DNA from: Guadua angustifolia
Taxonomy: Eukaryota > Streptophyta > Magnoliopsida > Poales > Poaceae
Reading direction: 5' to 3'
NCBI GenBank assembly: GCA_036346375.1
Contig: CM070500.1
Span: forward strand, 73,412,525 to 73,476,524
Length of the DNA: 64,000 bases
Shown here: positions 54,458-64,000 of the stretch, in pieces
Layout of the letters: each line of letters starts with the position of its first letter
Numbering within the stretch: the first letter of the stretch is position 1
The notes under the pieces: generated by a model
The model's input: only the letters and a program-made list of their open reading frames with translations
Database searches by the model: none
What the model was told of the DNA's origin: nothing
Position numbers and translations under genes: made by a program

Positions 54458-55913
54458 CAGGGATCAAATTCTCGGCGAAATTTCGGACCCCCCAGATTAC
54501 AAAAGCCGGACAAATTCAAAAATTCAAAAAAAAATAAAAATACTACAGTAATTTCGAATAATTTCGCCAAAATTTCGGGTTTTGAGTCCGGTTTTTTAAG
54601 TTTGAGCACCAGATTTGGTCCAATAACCTATTAGAAAGTGATCTTCTATGAAAATTTGATGAAAACCTAATTTTTTGAGATTTTTTAAATTTTGGACAGA
54701 AACACTGTCAGATTTTTTAAAAATTTTACAACCTTGATAATGATCTGAAAAATTTATGGTACCATACTTAGTAGTTTAGGATCATATAAAAAAATTTCAA
54801 AATAATTTAACATCATTTGTTAACTTTAAAAAATCGAAAACTGAATGGACATAATTGGGACAGTAAACTTGTTAGATTTTTCTAAATTTTCTTGAGTGTG
54901 ATCATCATCTAAAATTTTTATGACAGGTTAAGAATTTCTTCAGTACCATTCTATAAAAGTTTCAAAAAATTTAAAATTTCTTGGTTTGCTCAATAAAATC
55001 TATCAATGCAGTAAGCACTAAACTTAATTTGTTGTATTATATTTCAAAAATCAAACAGAGAAAGAACATAAATGGCACTGTGCCTTCTACGAATTTTATA
55101 AATTCACTGGAGCGTGATCATGATTCAAAATTTTTATGAGATGTTAATAATTTCCTTCTCACCCTTATGTAAAATTTTTAAAAAATTTAAACCTTTCTTA
55201 TTGCTAAAGTAAATCTATTATTGATCATCGGCCTTTTAACAGGATAGTAGCACTGTTGGAATTTTTAAAACTTAATGACACCTTATCATCATATAAAAAT
55301 TTTATGAGAATATTATGGATATGTCAGGACCATCCAGAAAAATTTTCAACAATTTATAACCTCGTTTGTTCTAATTTTCATTCGGATGAAACTTGCCGCT
55401 TAGAGCTTTACCAAGACAGTACCAATGTTTGAATTTTTAAAAATTCCTCACATTTTATCATCATCTGAAATTTTTACATAAATATAAAAAATATGTCAGG
55501 AATCTCCAAAAAAAAATTCAAAATTTTCTAACATCGTTTGTACTATTTTTCATCCGGTTCAAACTTGTCGATCAACGTTTCATCTACATAGTATCAATGT
55601 TTGAATTTTTAAAAATTACACAGAGATGATAATAACCTGAAATTATTATGAGAACATCTCTAATGTTTCAGGAACCTACAAAAAAATTTCAAAATTTTTC
55701 AACATCGTTTAAACCAATTTTCAGTTAGTGCAATTTGGGCGAAATTTCGGGTAATTTCGACGAAATTTCGGAAATTTCGGTACCAAACAAACCGGATTTG
55801 AATTTTAATTTTTGAATTTTGAATGTACTCTAGCCAAAATTTCAAAATTTTGTCCGAAATTTCGGGTTTCGGAGGGATCCGAAATTTCCTTCAAAACGAA
55901 AAGTTTAACCCTG
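54458..55913 (+). mobile_element. hAT-like repeat-filled element, copy 3, TSD gtccagag
   Basis: Starts CAGGGATCAAATT and ends (inverse) CAGGGTTAAACTT; gtccagag occurs directly on both sides (54450-54457 and 55914-55921). An 8-base duplication with CAGGG ends indicates the hAT superfamily. At 1456 bp it has no coding capacity. The inside is a series of degenerate ~170-base repeats as in copy 2, bordered by clusters of GAAATTTCGG near both ends. Confidence 0.85.
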
Positions 55914-55921
55914 GTCCAGAG

Positions 55922-56431
55922 CATTCTACATGTACGTTGCTGGCTTGCAGTTGTAATTTCTTGCTTGGGTGTACTTGCTTGTAACGCGTTATCCGACGGC
56001 TTTAGGAGTTTACATCTCTGCATGATTGCGTTAGGCAAGCAAACCCTTGCTCTGGCTTGCTGGTTACTGTTCGATATGGGATTTGAGCTCGATCTGGTTC
56101 GTCCATTCGCAACATAGTGCCCAGAAACAAACTCCACAAGACAACGCTCTAGCCTTTTCTGTTGGGATTTTTGCAAAATTCTGTAAAAGCCCACCACAAG
56201 TTATGTGTTATTGTAAAACTCTTTCCAGGCAAATTTAATCGCCAAAGCTTCTAGAAGTCAAGGAACTATTTACATGCCTGTCTTCCACTAAGGGATCAAG
56301 TCTGAGTCCACCTAGACCATAAGTATCCTCCCATGCGACCACAACATCAATGGTTGCTCTTGGTCGTCCTTCTTTCATGTCCCTCTATTCTCCCTCTTTT
56401 CTGTCGTGCTTTATTCTCTCGTACTCGCATC
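55922..56431. other. Intergenic, no gene
   Basis: Mixed composition; ORFs without motifs. Confidence 0.35.
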
Positions 56432-57167
56432 TGTTAGAAATTGGTCTATGAGATACCCTTTTAAAAAAATCTCAAAGCATGCATAGTTTAGTACCATATT
56501 GCCTACTCAAGTAAAGTAAAGGAAATTTATAAGGTGGAGTTTTTGCTACTCCTAATTAAATAATGACACATGGCATGAGTATAATATAGGGTGGACTTTA
56601 GCTAAATATACACATGCATGCATCCGTGCGTGTATTCACGTATTATTGCAGTGAATAATTGCCCAGTAGACACTGAATCTCTCTTCTATTTTTCTTCTTC
56701 TTCATCATCTCTTGCCAGGAGATGCCAAATCTCTCCTCCATTCTTCTTCTTCCTCTCTAGCTAGTAGACGCCAAATTTCTCTTCTCTTCTTCCTCTACCG
56801 GTATTGTGCTATTGAGTAGCTGAATCACACCTACCTTCCTCCTCGGTGTGCACCGGGAAGGAGAATAAACGGTATCTCTGAGCCGTTGCCATAGAGATCA
56901 ACTGTACAGGGCAGTAATAAGGTTTCTGGGTAGCAGATATACGAGATCGCTTGACTTCTTCCTCGACGTCGATTACTTCCATGACCACGTCTGCGTTGCT
57001 TCATGTTCCTTGTTAAGCCCAACTATAGATCCTTCGTGTAATAGATTGACTTTGTTATTTTCAATTCTTGAGCATATTTCAAAACACAATATGTTGCCTA
57101 TTGATTTATGCATAATAGTTGCCTCGTAATAAAATCAAGAATTAAAATATTGTATATATTTCCAACA
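56432..57167 (+). mobile_element. Candidate solo Copia LTR
   Basis: Begins TGTTAGAAATTGGTC and ends ATTTCCAACA, matching the common Copia LTR end pattern. Flanking 5-mers gcatc and gccac agree at only three positions, so the target duplication is decayed or the limits are wrong. A T/C-rich stretch with repeated AATCTCTCTTC lies inside. No coding region. Confidence 0.5.
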
Positions 57168-58344
57168 GCCACATGCGACGTACCCTACGCACCACTGCGA
57201 TTGCCACAGACGCTATATAGAAGTTCCAGCGAATAAACTAGCCTGTGGTGGGATTTGTAACAACTTATTATTTATAGGTTTTTTTACGAACTTTAAGGTG
57301 TGAGTGAGTTTTTGACAAACCACCCCTACCTACATGTGGATTTTTGCAAAATAGCCCTTTATTTTTTTATACGATAATTTATTTTTCAGGAAGCATTCCA
57401 ACATTTTGATCTGAAAATCTGCGATGCCACGCCATCAGCCGGCCGATGCCGAAGCAGTGCCTCGGTGGGTCCACTAAGCGGCCCGATAAGAAAATCGAGC
57501 CCACAAGTTATTGTTATAGGCCGGCCAACGGGTCAAGCGGCATCCTGGTGCTTCTGCCTCCTCCTTGTCTGGTGTTTGGGGCTATGGAGCCGGTAAATTA
57601 ACCCGTCCATTGCTTTTGCTCCTCTCAAAACAAAATTGTTCATTGCAATCTGGATCCTAGTCCGTCCAGGAGAGCGTTTCAAGATTCATTCAACGTGGTT
57701 TCTGTTCACTTCGTTCGTTGGTGTACGGACGTAATGTGCGCTTCGTAAATAAATTTTCTGTATTTAATTTTACAGGGAAACTACTCTACTGCATACCTAG
57801 ATAGCTAATACAACGGTATAGAAAATAAATCGTTGATTTTAGTCCCATGAATCCACAATGCACCTATGACACTAGGAATTCACGATGCCTACGCGCGCTC
57901 ATATACACTCAACACCTAACTCATACAAACCAACCAAGCCACGTCTCTCTCTCGAACTCAATCGGCAAAGAGTATCATCATGAATGCATATAACCCTACC
58001 ACAATGGAGAACTGCAGCAAGCAGGTGAGCCAACATGGCAGTAGCGAGCGACGAGCAAGCGCAAGTGAGTTGTGGGCAACAAGCAGGCGGGCGGCTGTGG
58101 ACGGCAAGAGGTTACCGTTTCGCATGGTGGACAGCGGACTTCGAGAGGTCGCAAGCAAGTGCACCGGATCTGGACGTCTTCCTCGTCGCTGGCAACAGAA
58201 TGAGCCAAATCCACTCGTATTTCTCATCGCTAGCGACAGGATCCACTGGATTTGGTTGTCTTCCTTGTCGCCGGCTGTAGGTTCTGTTAGATCTCACGAC
58301 TATCGCCTGTTGAGCATGTCGGGATTTTTTTTCGCGTTGTATTT
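57168..58344. other. Intergenic, no gene supported
   Basis: 57960-58300 is GC-richer with frames on both strands; a phrase (GGATCTGGACGTCTTCCT / GGATTTGGTTGTCTTCCT) is duplicated at 58158 and 58247. No domain recognised. Confidence 0.35.
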
Positions 58345-58610
58345 CTTATGAAACTTATCAAAAAAAAATTAGTTGAAACTTGATGAAACTAGTTGAAACA
58401 CGCTAAAACTTTTTGAAACTTTGATGATACTTGTTGCAAACTCATTGGTTAAAGGTTGGCGAAACTTGAGGTTTAGAACCTGAAACTCATCGAAAATTTT
58501 AGCTTGAAATCTTCTAGGAACTTATAAAAATGCATGAAATCCACTGAAACATGAATAATTTTAAACATTCTCTTGAAACTAGTTGAAAGTATATGAAACT
58601 TGTTACTGTA
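58345..58610. repeat. Degenerate TTGAAACTTG minisatellite
   Basis: The core TGAAACT recurs about a dozen times at irregular spacing of 12-25 bases (for example GATGAAACTAGTTGAAAC). This is a low-complexity array. Confidence 0.6.
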
Positions 58611-59134
58611 CCATTGCAACGGTATACCATTGTGTAGATGCACTCTTAATTTATATTATAAATAAATATATTGCATAAATTCCAATTAATCAACCGTAAA
58701 TTGCTTAACAGTACCGATTCATCCGCTAAGCACATTCCATTTTCGACGACACTGCATTCCACAGGTTGCACTGCATGCATCCTTGCCTGGCAAGTAGCCG
58801 GCCGGCAAAAAAGCTCATACTCAAATCAAAATTGAATCCATTATAGTAGTTAATGATTTCCAAAATCGAAAAGAACACATTTCAAACGAAAAAATATTAA
58901 CGAGGCTCAGCTTGATAGTAACTTGTTTGCTCTAATTTAAAATAACTATTTAAATAATAAATAAAATGATTATATTTTAAATTATTTTAATAAGAAAAGA
59001 AGCACAATATTAACCCATTAACCTAGATAGCTCTGCCTGCCTGTACCTAATGTATGTCATTTGTTCTTGCCTGATTAACACCACAAGTTTACGCAATGGA
59101 CTGATTTCACTGACCAGTACTAATTACTCGTCAG
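58611..59134. other. AT-rich DNA upstream of the F-box-like exon
   Basis: No F-box exon or promoter was found here. Confidence 0.35.
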
Positions 59135-59802
59135 CATATCAAAGAAGAGCGAGCTTTCTTTGAACTCGAGATGGACACGCCGAACCTGGAAGAGCTGCAG
59201 CTGCTGATGGACTCCATAGGCGACAACGATGTGACCCGCATCGCCTGCTTCTTACAGCTCATCGAATCTCCACTCCTCGAGCGCCTCTTCGTCCGGGTAA
59301 AGCTCGTGATCACTAGTTCGATGTTTCCACCTCCGAAAAATCAATGTTCGGGATATATGTTCCGCTGCTCACCGGCAAATTTCTGAAACCGCAGCTCCCA
59401 AGCGCGGCCAGCGACCCAGGAGATTCCGGCAGCGTCGCGCCGGTGACCGAAGAGGACACTGACATGGTTCTTTACCAGGATATCGTTCTTGGTCACCTGA
59501 GGTTCATCAAGGTGGTGAATTTCCGGGCCACAAGCTGCGACTTGCGGCTGCTCGAGTTCCTCCTGGACAGGGCTCCTGTCCTCGAGCAGCTGGTGCTAGT
59601 CACTCGGGAAGAAGAGGGGACCCCGGGAGATGATGAGCAGCAGCAGCAGCAGAGTGGAAGCATGCTGCGCCAGAAGATCATCGAAAGGAAGGTGTCGATG
59701 ATGCGGAAGGCGTCGCCGGAGGCCCGCATCGCCATCTGCCGGCCGAGGGAAGACGGTAGCCGGAATCCTGCACACACGACGTACTACGATGAGGAGAAGT
59801 GA
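59135..59802 (+). pseudogene. F-box/FBD-like gene, 3' end only
   Basis: After an acceptor-like CGTCAG (59134), the exon reads through LEMDTPNLEELQLLMDS to a donor CGG/GTAAAG at 59297. A 98-base intron ends at CCGCAG (59394), and the second exon continues in phase (LPSAASDPGDSGSV, HLRFIKVVNFRATSCDLRLL, FLLDRAPVLEQLVLV) to a stop at 59800-59802. The hydrophobic pattern 'L..VK..NF......L..FLL..AP.LE.L.L' is that of the FBD region at the C-terminus of grass F-box/LRR proteins, substrate adaptors of SCF ubiquitin ligases. The F-box and leucine-rich part are not present upstream, so this is a fragment or a truncated gene. Confidence 0.6.
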
Positions 59803-59907
59803 CCGTAGTTCGATCTCTGAACATTGCCCCTTTGTTGGGGTCTCCGGGCGTCCTGCTCGAATGATAATCGTAGGATTTTCGCCTTTTCGGCACCGTTGAG
59901 GTGCAAT

Positions 59908-60158
59908 TGAAAAAGGAATGATCAACGACAAATTGTATTGATCAGGACGAATACCATATATACTGATACAGAGGCCAAGGGCCAACGGCCATGGCAGCCA
60001 CACGCACACGAGGGGCCAACAGCCATGTCTGTTACAAGCACGCGGTAGATCCTACTAGAGCGGGCGACGTTACAGCGCACGACGCGGGCGGCGTGGTGAC
60101 CGTGGCGAGGAGGCCGGAGGCTTCGGTCACGACTGTTGGAGCGTGGCATCGTTCAACA
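59908..60158 (-). repeat. Left (3') LTR of the Copia element
   Basis: TGAAAAAGGAATG to CGTTCAACA, nearly identical to the right LTR apart from a few differences near 60065-60090. The purine tract (minus strand TTGAGGGGGGG) abuts it at 60159-60170. Confidence 0.9.
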
Positions 60159-60962
60159 CCCCCCCTCAATCTCGACGGGGGCTTGTCGACGGTGAGATTG
60201 TCCCGGAAGTCGAGGAACAGTGATGATGGCAGACCCTTGGTGAAGACGTCGGCTAGTTGTCGTCCGCTGGGCACGTGAAGAACGCGTAGTTGGCCAAGAG
60301 CAACTTTTTCCCGGACGAAGTGGATATCCAGCTCGATGTGCTTCGTTCGGCGATGGTGGACTGGGTTATGGGACATGCACACTGCAGATATGTTGTCGCA
60401 GAAAGCCACCGTGGCCTTGGGGATGGCGAAGTGGAGCTCGTCGAGGAGATGACGGAGCCAGGAGCACTCGGCGACGGCATTGGCGATGGCGCGGTACTCC
60501 GCTTCGGCGCTTGATCGAGACACCGTTGTTTGTCGCTTGGAGGACCAAGAGACAAGAGACTCACCCAGAAAGACGCAGAACCCGGACGTAGAACGCCGCG
60601 TGTCGGGACATCCCGCCCAGTCGGCGTCGGAGTAGGCGGTGATGGACGCCGTCGTGACGGGAGCGAGCTGAATGCCGAGCTGTAGAGTCCCCTTGACATA
60701 CCGGAGAATGCGCTTGAGCATCGTCTGGTGAACGTCGCGGGGAGCATGCATGTGGAGACATACTTGCTGCACGGCGTAGGCGATGTCAGGGCGCGTGAGG
60801 GTGAGATACTGAAGCGCGCCGGCGAGACTGCGGTAGGTGGATGGATCGGAGAGGAGCTGGCCATCAGTGCTTGATGGTTTGGACTTGGTGTCGGCAGGCG
60901 TGGAGGCGATCTTGCAGTTGGTCATCCCAGCGCGATCGAGGAGCTCGGAGGCATACTTAAGC
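60159..60962 (-). pseudogene. Copia RT C-terminus and RNase H
   Basis: Starts abruptly at 60962 with KYASELLDRAGM, a block from the RT connection region. It continues through SLAGALQYLTLTRPDIAYAV, the RNase H motifs AYSDADWAGCPDTRRSTSG, SSAEAEYRAIA and FCDNISAVCMSHNP, to HVPSGRQLADVFTKGLP. The frame is open for nearly 300 residues and passes the purine tract into the LTR (stop at 60032). It lacks the RT active site. Confidence 0.85.
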
Positions 60963-60965
60963 TTG

Positions 60966-61485
60966 TAAAAAATAATTGCAGCCCACTTCTATTCCACGTC
61001 CTAAGCCTGAGGAAGCCTGCACGTGAGGGGGAGTGTTGAAGTATAAGTGAATTGCCCACCTTTCCTCATCAGCTTAAGCTTTTGGGTGAACTGGCTGGTG
61101 CATGCAACTCAATATGGTATCAGAGCTAAGAGGTCTCGAGTTCGAGTCCTGGTAGACGCAATTTAACGTCCGCTCCTATTTCCACGTGTTGAGTGCTGCC
61201 CAAGGCGCCTCCACGTGAGGGGGAGTGTTGGAAATATAAAGCACGGCCCATCCTTCCCCATCAGCTTAAGCTTTTGAGTGAACTGGTTGGTACATGCAAC
61301 TCAATATGGTATCAGAGCCAAGAGGTCTCGAGTTCAAGACCCGGTTGGCGCAATTAAAAATAATAATTGCAGCCCACTTCTATTCCACGTCCTAGGGCCT
61401 GAGAGAGCCAGCACGTGAGGGGGAGTGTTGAAGTATAAGTGAATTGCCCACCTTTCCTCATCAGCTTAAGCTTTTGGGTGAACTG
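60966..61485 (+). mobile_element. Tandem TRIM/SMART-like mini LTR elements
   Basis: Three 81-base LTR-like segments start TGTTG(A/G)A at 61034, 61226 and 61426 (the third cut at 61485). After each of the first two comes TGGTATCAGAGC (61115-61126, 61307-61318), the initiator tRNA-Met PBS. Before each comes a purine tract AGGGGGAG. Internal parts are 111-119 bases. One full LTR-internal-LTR unit (61034-61306) is 273 bp, in the size range of SMART elements. The array sits in plus orientation inside the minus-strand Copia element. Confidence 0.7.
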
Positions 61486-62110
61486 AACTATGAGAATTGG
61501 AATGTGAAAAAGGCAACCGGGTGTGCTTGCCAAGACGACAGGCATGGCAAGAATGATCGGTGGCCTTAGTACAAGTAAAAGTAAAATTCTGGAGAATTTG
61601 GGAAAGGATTGGACTGCCTGGATGTCCAAGCCATTCATGCCACAGGGAGACGGTGGGCGAAGCCGAGGAAGCGAGGCCGTGGTGCTGTGGTGGTCGAAGA
61701 GGGTAGAGATCGCCGGTGCTGTTACATCGGAGAATCTCCACTTGAGTTGGCAGATCCTTGATAGAAAAACCATGAGGGTCAAATTCAACAGAAACGTTAT
61801 TATCACGAGTTAAACGGCGAACGGAAAGAAGATTCTTAACCAAAGGAGGGCAGATAAGAACGTTGTTAAGGAGCAGCGGAGCAATTGGAGTGGGGAGAGT
61901 GGCGGAGGCACGGTGGTGAACGGGCAGAAGTGCGCCGTTGCCAACCGTGACAGTCGCCGAGTAGGGTTGAAGATGAGGAGCCGAGAGTATACCAGAGGAG
62001 GAGGACATATGAGTGGTGGCGCCGGTGTCGAGGTACCACTCTCCAGGAGGAGCGGTGGCGACGCCGGCGGACTGGAGCGCGCTGTAGAGTGCGGAGTTGT
62101 CCCAGGCATT
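61486..62110 (-). pseudogene. Copia protease and GAG-pre-integrase domain
   Basis: WYLDTGATTHM (near 62030) is the protease active site. LWHEWLGHPGS and CHACRLGKHTRLPFSHS (61640-61530) are the zinc-binding GAG-pre-integrase region. The frame ends at the junction with the TRIM array near 61485, exactly where integrase should follow. Confidence 0.8.
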
Positions 62111-63101
62111 GGCGGGAGGAAGCTGAGCCGCGGTCATGGCCTGCTGCGGTTGAAACGGCGGCCGTGGACCGAGGACGCCTGCACCGGGGGCCCGGAACGG
62201 CATGGGCCAGGCTTGGACCAGGCCGGTCCAAGGATTATAACCTGCAGCCCATGGTTGGGAGGGCGGCCGAGGCGCGCCGCCGCCGGAGTTGGTCGGGGCG
62301 ACGGTGCCAGAACCGCGGCCGCGCTTCTTGTTCTTGTGCTTGGTCTTGGGGCCACCAGAGCCGGAGGAGGTCTCAGCAAAGCCGGTGGGGGGAGCGTTGG
62401 AGGTGTTGGTGGAGCTGTGCCCGGCGGCCAGGGCCTGCCCGGCGTCGGCCTTGGCGTCGTGTGCCTCGCCCAACTCCTCGAGCAGTAGGAAGGAGCGCGC
62501 ACTCATGAATGTGTGGGGTGGGAACTTGGCGGTGATGACCGGCTTGCGTGGCGAAGCGGGGTTGAGGCCGCGCGAAGGTTGAGCACTGGCTGGGTTCGAG
62601 ACGGCGTGGCGATGTCGCGGTTGGTCGGCGAGGTGTTTCACTTAGCGCGATCTTGGGTGACAGACATGTCGCCTTGTTGGAGGCTGCGAAAGTCCGCCTC
62701 GAGGTAGACAGCGCGCTGGAGCTCGTTGTCGCGGAAGAGGCCCTCGACGTCACCCCAGAGGGAGAACGCGGATCGCTTGGGCTGGTGGACGATGTTGAAC
62801 ACCGATTTGGAGACGGTGGCGTAGATCCAATTGACGATGCAGTGGTCGACCATGCGCCACTCGGCGTCCACGTTAAATCGGCGGGCGGCGAGCGAACGTG
62901 GCGAGTGAGCCCGAATTTGCCCAGCACCTCGTCGAAGAAGCAGCGCCAGTGCCCGTAGTTGGCGTCATCGACGTCGAGGGTGACGGGAACGTGGGTGCGG
63001 ATGTTCACCGTCTGGAGGACGGAGGCGGGGGTGGGCTGGTCGGGTTCGACGATGGTCTCGGAGTCCGACGAGGAGGAGGAGTGGATCGAGGAGCCGTCCA
63101 T
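62111..63101 (-). pseudogene. Copia Gag
   Basis: ATG at 63101 opens a Ser/Asp-rich N-terminus, followed by DANYGHWRCFFDEVLGKFGL (Copia Gag). A frameshift near 62880 moves to WRMVDHCIVNWIYATVSKSV (62860-62640), and another near 62640 to the C-terminal part with a basic KTKHKNKKRGRG stretch and a Pro/Gln/Ala-rich linker before protease. No CCHC knuckle was found. Confidence 0.75.
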
Positions 63102-63155
63102 GGCGAGGTGGCAGCGAGAGCTAAGAGTGGTGTGATTAGAAGGAAGACCCGGTCA

Positions 63156-63164
63156 CTGATACCA
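63156..63164 (-). other. Primer binding site of the Copia element
   Basis: Minus strand TGGTATCAG directly follows the right LTR, complementary to the 3' end of initiator tRNA-Met. Confidence 0.75.
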
Positions 63165-63414
63165 TGAAAGAGGAATGATCAACGACAAATTGTATTGATC
63201 AGGGCGAATACCATATATACTGATACAGAGGCCAAGGGCCAAGGGCCATGGCAGCCACACGCACACGAGGGGCCAACGGCCATGTCTGTTACAAGCACGC
63301 GGTAGATCCTACTAGAGCGGGCGACGTTCTGACGCGACGACAAGCGGCGTGGTGACCGTGGCGAGGAGGCCGGAGGCTTCGGTCACGACTGTTGGAGCGT
63401 GGCATCGTTCAACA
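63165..63414 (-). repeat. Right (5') LTR of the Copia element
   Basis: TGAAAGAGGAATG to CGTTCAACA, followed by TSD gcaat. Its differences from the left LTR are concentrated near 63318-63340 (CGTTCTGACGCGACGAC against CGTTACAGCGCACGACG). Confidence 0.9.
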
Positions 63415-63419
63415 GCAAT

Positions 63420-64000
63420 AACTGAAGTATCTCTTTGAATAACTAAAGTAATTTACGAGTGTTATATTGTACTAACAGTAATGAATAACGTCGAGTGCAT
63501 AATTACACCAAAAATAATGTTGCAAAATTCAAATGAATGCATCTTGATTAAAATCAGTAGAAATTTTATGATAACAGCATAGACTGTGATTTCGCCACAA
63601 TCTTCTCAAAAAGATTTCTGGGTTACAATGTGACCTCATCTTTTGCCAAAGTCCGACTTATGTTCAGGGTGTCCGATTTGTAAATTTTTTTGGATACGGG
63701 AAACGCTACTCAGAATTGAACGCGGATGTCGGAATCCAAACTCAAATTCGAGATATTTGGTTTGGCAAAAAAATTTGGACATGGGTGTTGAAGTAAAACT
63801 GCATTTTTACGGTTTGCTGGTGCAAACTTGAATAACACAAAGGGATCGTATCCTGTGCACACGGACCTCTTCATGCACACGCGTACACAGCCCATCTGGG
63901 CCTTCCCCTGCTAATCCAACGGTTCATGGTTATTTTGCAGAAAACCCCCCACGCGTCCCTCGCCTCGCTCATCTGCGCAGCAAGCTGGCTCCAGCTCCGA
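63420..64000. other. Right-hand intergenic end, no gene seen
   Basis: AT-rich to 63850, then GC-richer, T/C-biased DNA (63880-64000) that might be the start of a gene leader beyond the window. Confidence 0.3.

Larger units (their letters stand above)
59908..63414 (-). mobile_element. Copia element with internal deletion, TSD gcaat
   Basis: LTRs of about 250 bp at 59908-60158 and 63165-63414, with gcaat on both sides (59903-59907, 63415-63419). Minus-strand order is PBS, gag, protease, GAG-pre-integrase, then a gap, then RT end and RNase H, purine tract and LTR. Integrase and the first part of RT are absent; a TRIM-like array (60966-61485) occupies the gap. It cannot move without helper proteins. 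Confidence 0.9.

Noticed and set aside
61115..61150. A tRNA gene or tRNA-derived SINE at TGGTATCAGAGC plus TTCGAGTCC
   Set aside because: No cloverleaf can be built; TGGTATCAGAGC is the complement of a tRNA 3' end (a PBS), and purine tracts and LTR-like repeats fit an LTR element better.

Overview
This is a window of plant nuclear DNA made almost entirely of transposable elements. It is most likely from a grass (Poaceae): it holds Ty3/Gypsy Tat-lineage elements with two RNase H domains, a Sirevirus-type Ty1/Copia element, Helitrons with the usual grass termini (TCTCTACTA at the start, CTAG after a short hairpin at the end), CACTA, hAT and Tourist-like elements, and fragments of ordinary plant genes. 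Nothing bacterial is present (no operons, CRISPR arrays or Shine-Dalgarno pattern). The species cannot be named from this sequence. No complete host gene was found; the best host-like coding pieces are an F-box/FBD-like 3' gene end (59135-59802) and a phase-consistent multi-exon fragment (40897-42157).

Layout. 1-6735: a decayed Tat-lineage Gypsy body on the minus strand (gag, PR, RT, RNase H, second RNase H, IN) next to an opposite-strand unit at its left end (LTR-like promoter, intron, coiled-coil ORF, poly(A) signal). 6736-10499: AT-rich remnants with a small Helitron and a Gypsy LTR-like stretch. 10500-31633: a minus-strand Sirevirus-like Copia element (two LTRs, PBS, gag, PR-IN-RT-RNase H, extra ORF in the env-like position). 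Its RNase H gene is split by a 9.4 kb plus-strand Tat element (16025-25396, TSD cctag). The Sirevirus left end is rearranged: a complete LTR plus TSD plus 186 bp of right flank precede a truncated LTR. 32124-33942: a CACTA element carrying a fragment resembling the Sec1/Munc18-like gene MIP3. 34341-34741: a palindromic MITE. 34933-40349: a 5.4 kb Helitron with captured sequence and a large inverted repeat. 40363-42160: a MITE half followed by a multi-exon gene fragment.

42835-55913 holds three copies (one inverted, two direct) of an unusual hAT-type element filled with degenerate ~170 bp repeats, along with a Tourist-like MITE, a Helitron with a fragment of a CCCH zinc-finger/ankyrin gene, a microsatellite and a solo LTR with perfect TSD. 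56432-57167 may be a second solo LTR. 59908-63414 is a Copia element with perfect TSD gcaat that lost integrase and most of RT; a tandem array of a very small TRIM/SMART-like LTR element sits in the gap.

The items most worth checking are the opposite-strand unit at 1-1000, the rearranged Sirevirus end and its extra ORF, the repeat-filled hAT family, the TRIM array, the gene fragments carried by CACTA and Helitron elements, and a quality warning: the nested Tat element must be younger than its host yet is far more damaged by 1-base indels, which suggests consensus errors in GC-rich methylated DNA. Everything was read by eye; no alignments or database searches were run.
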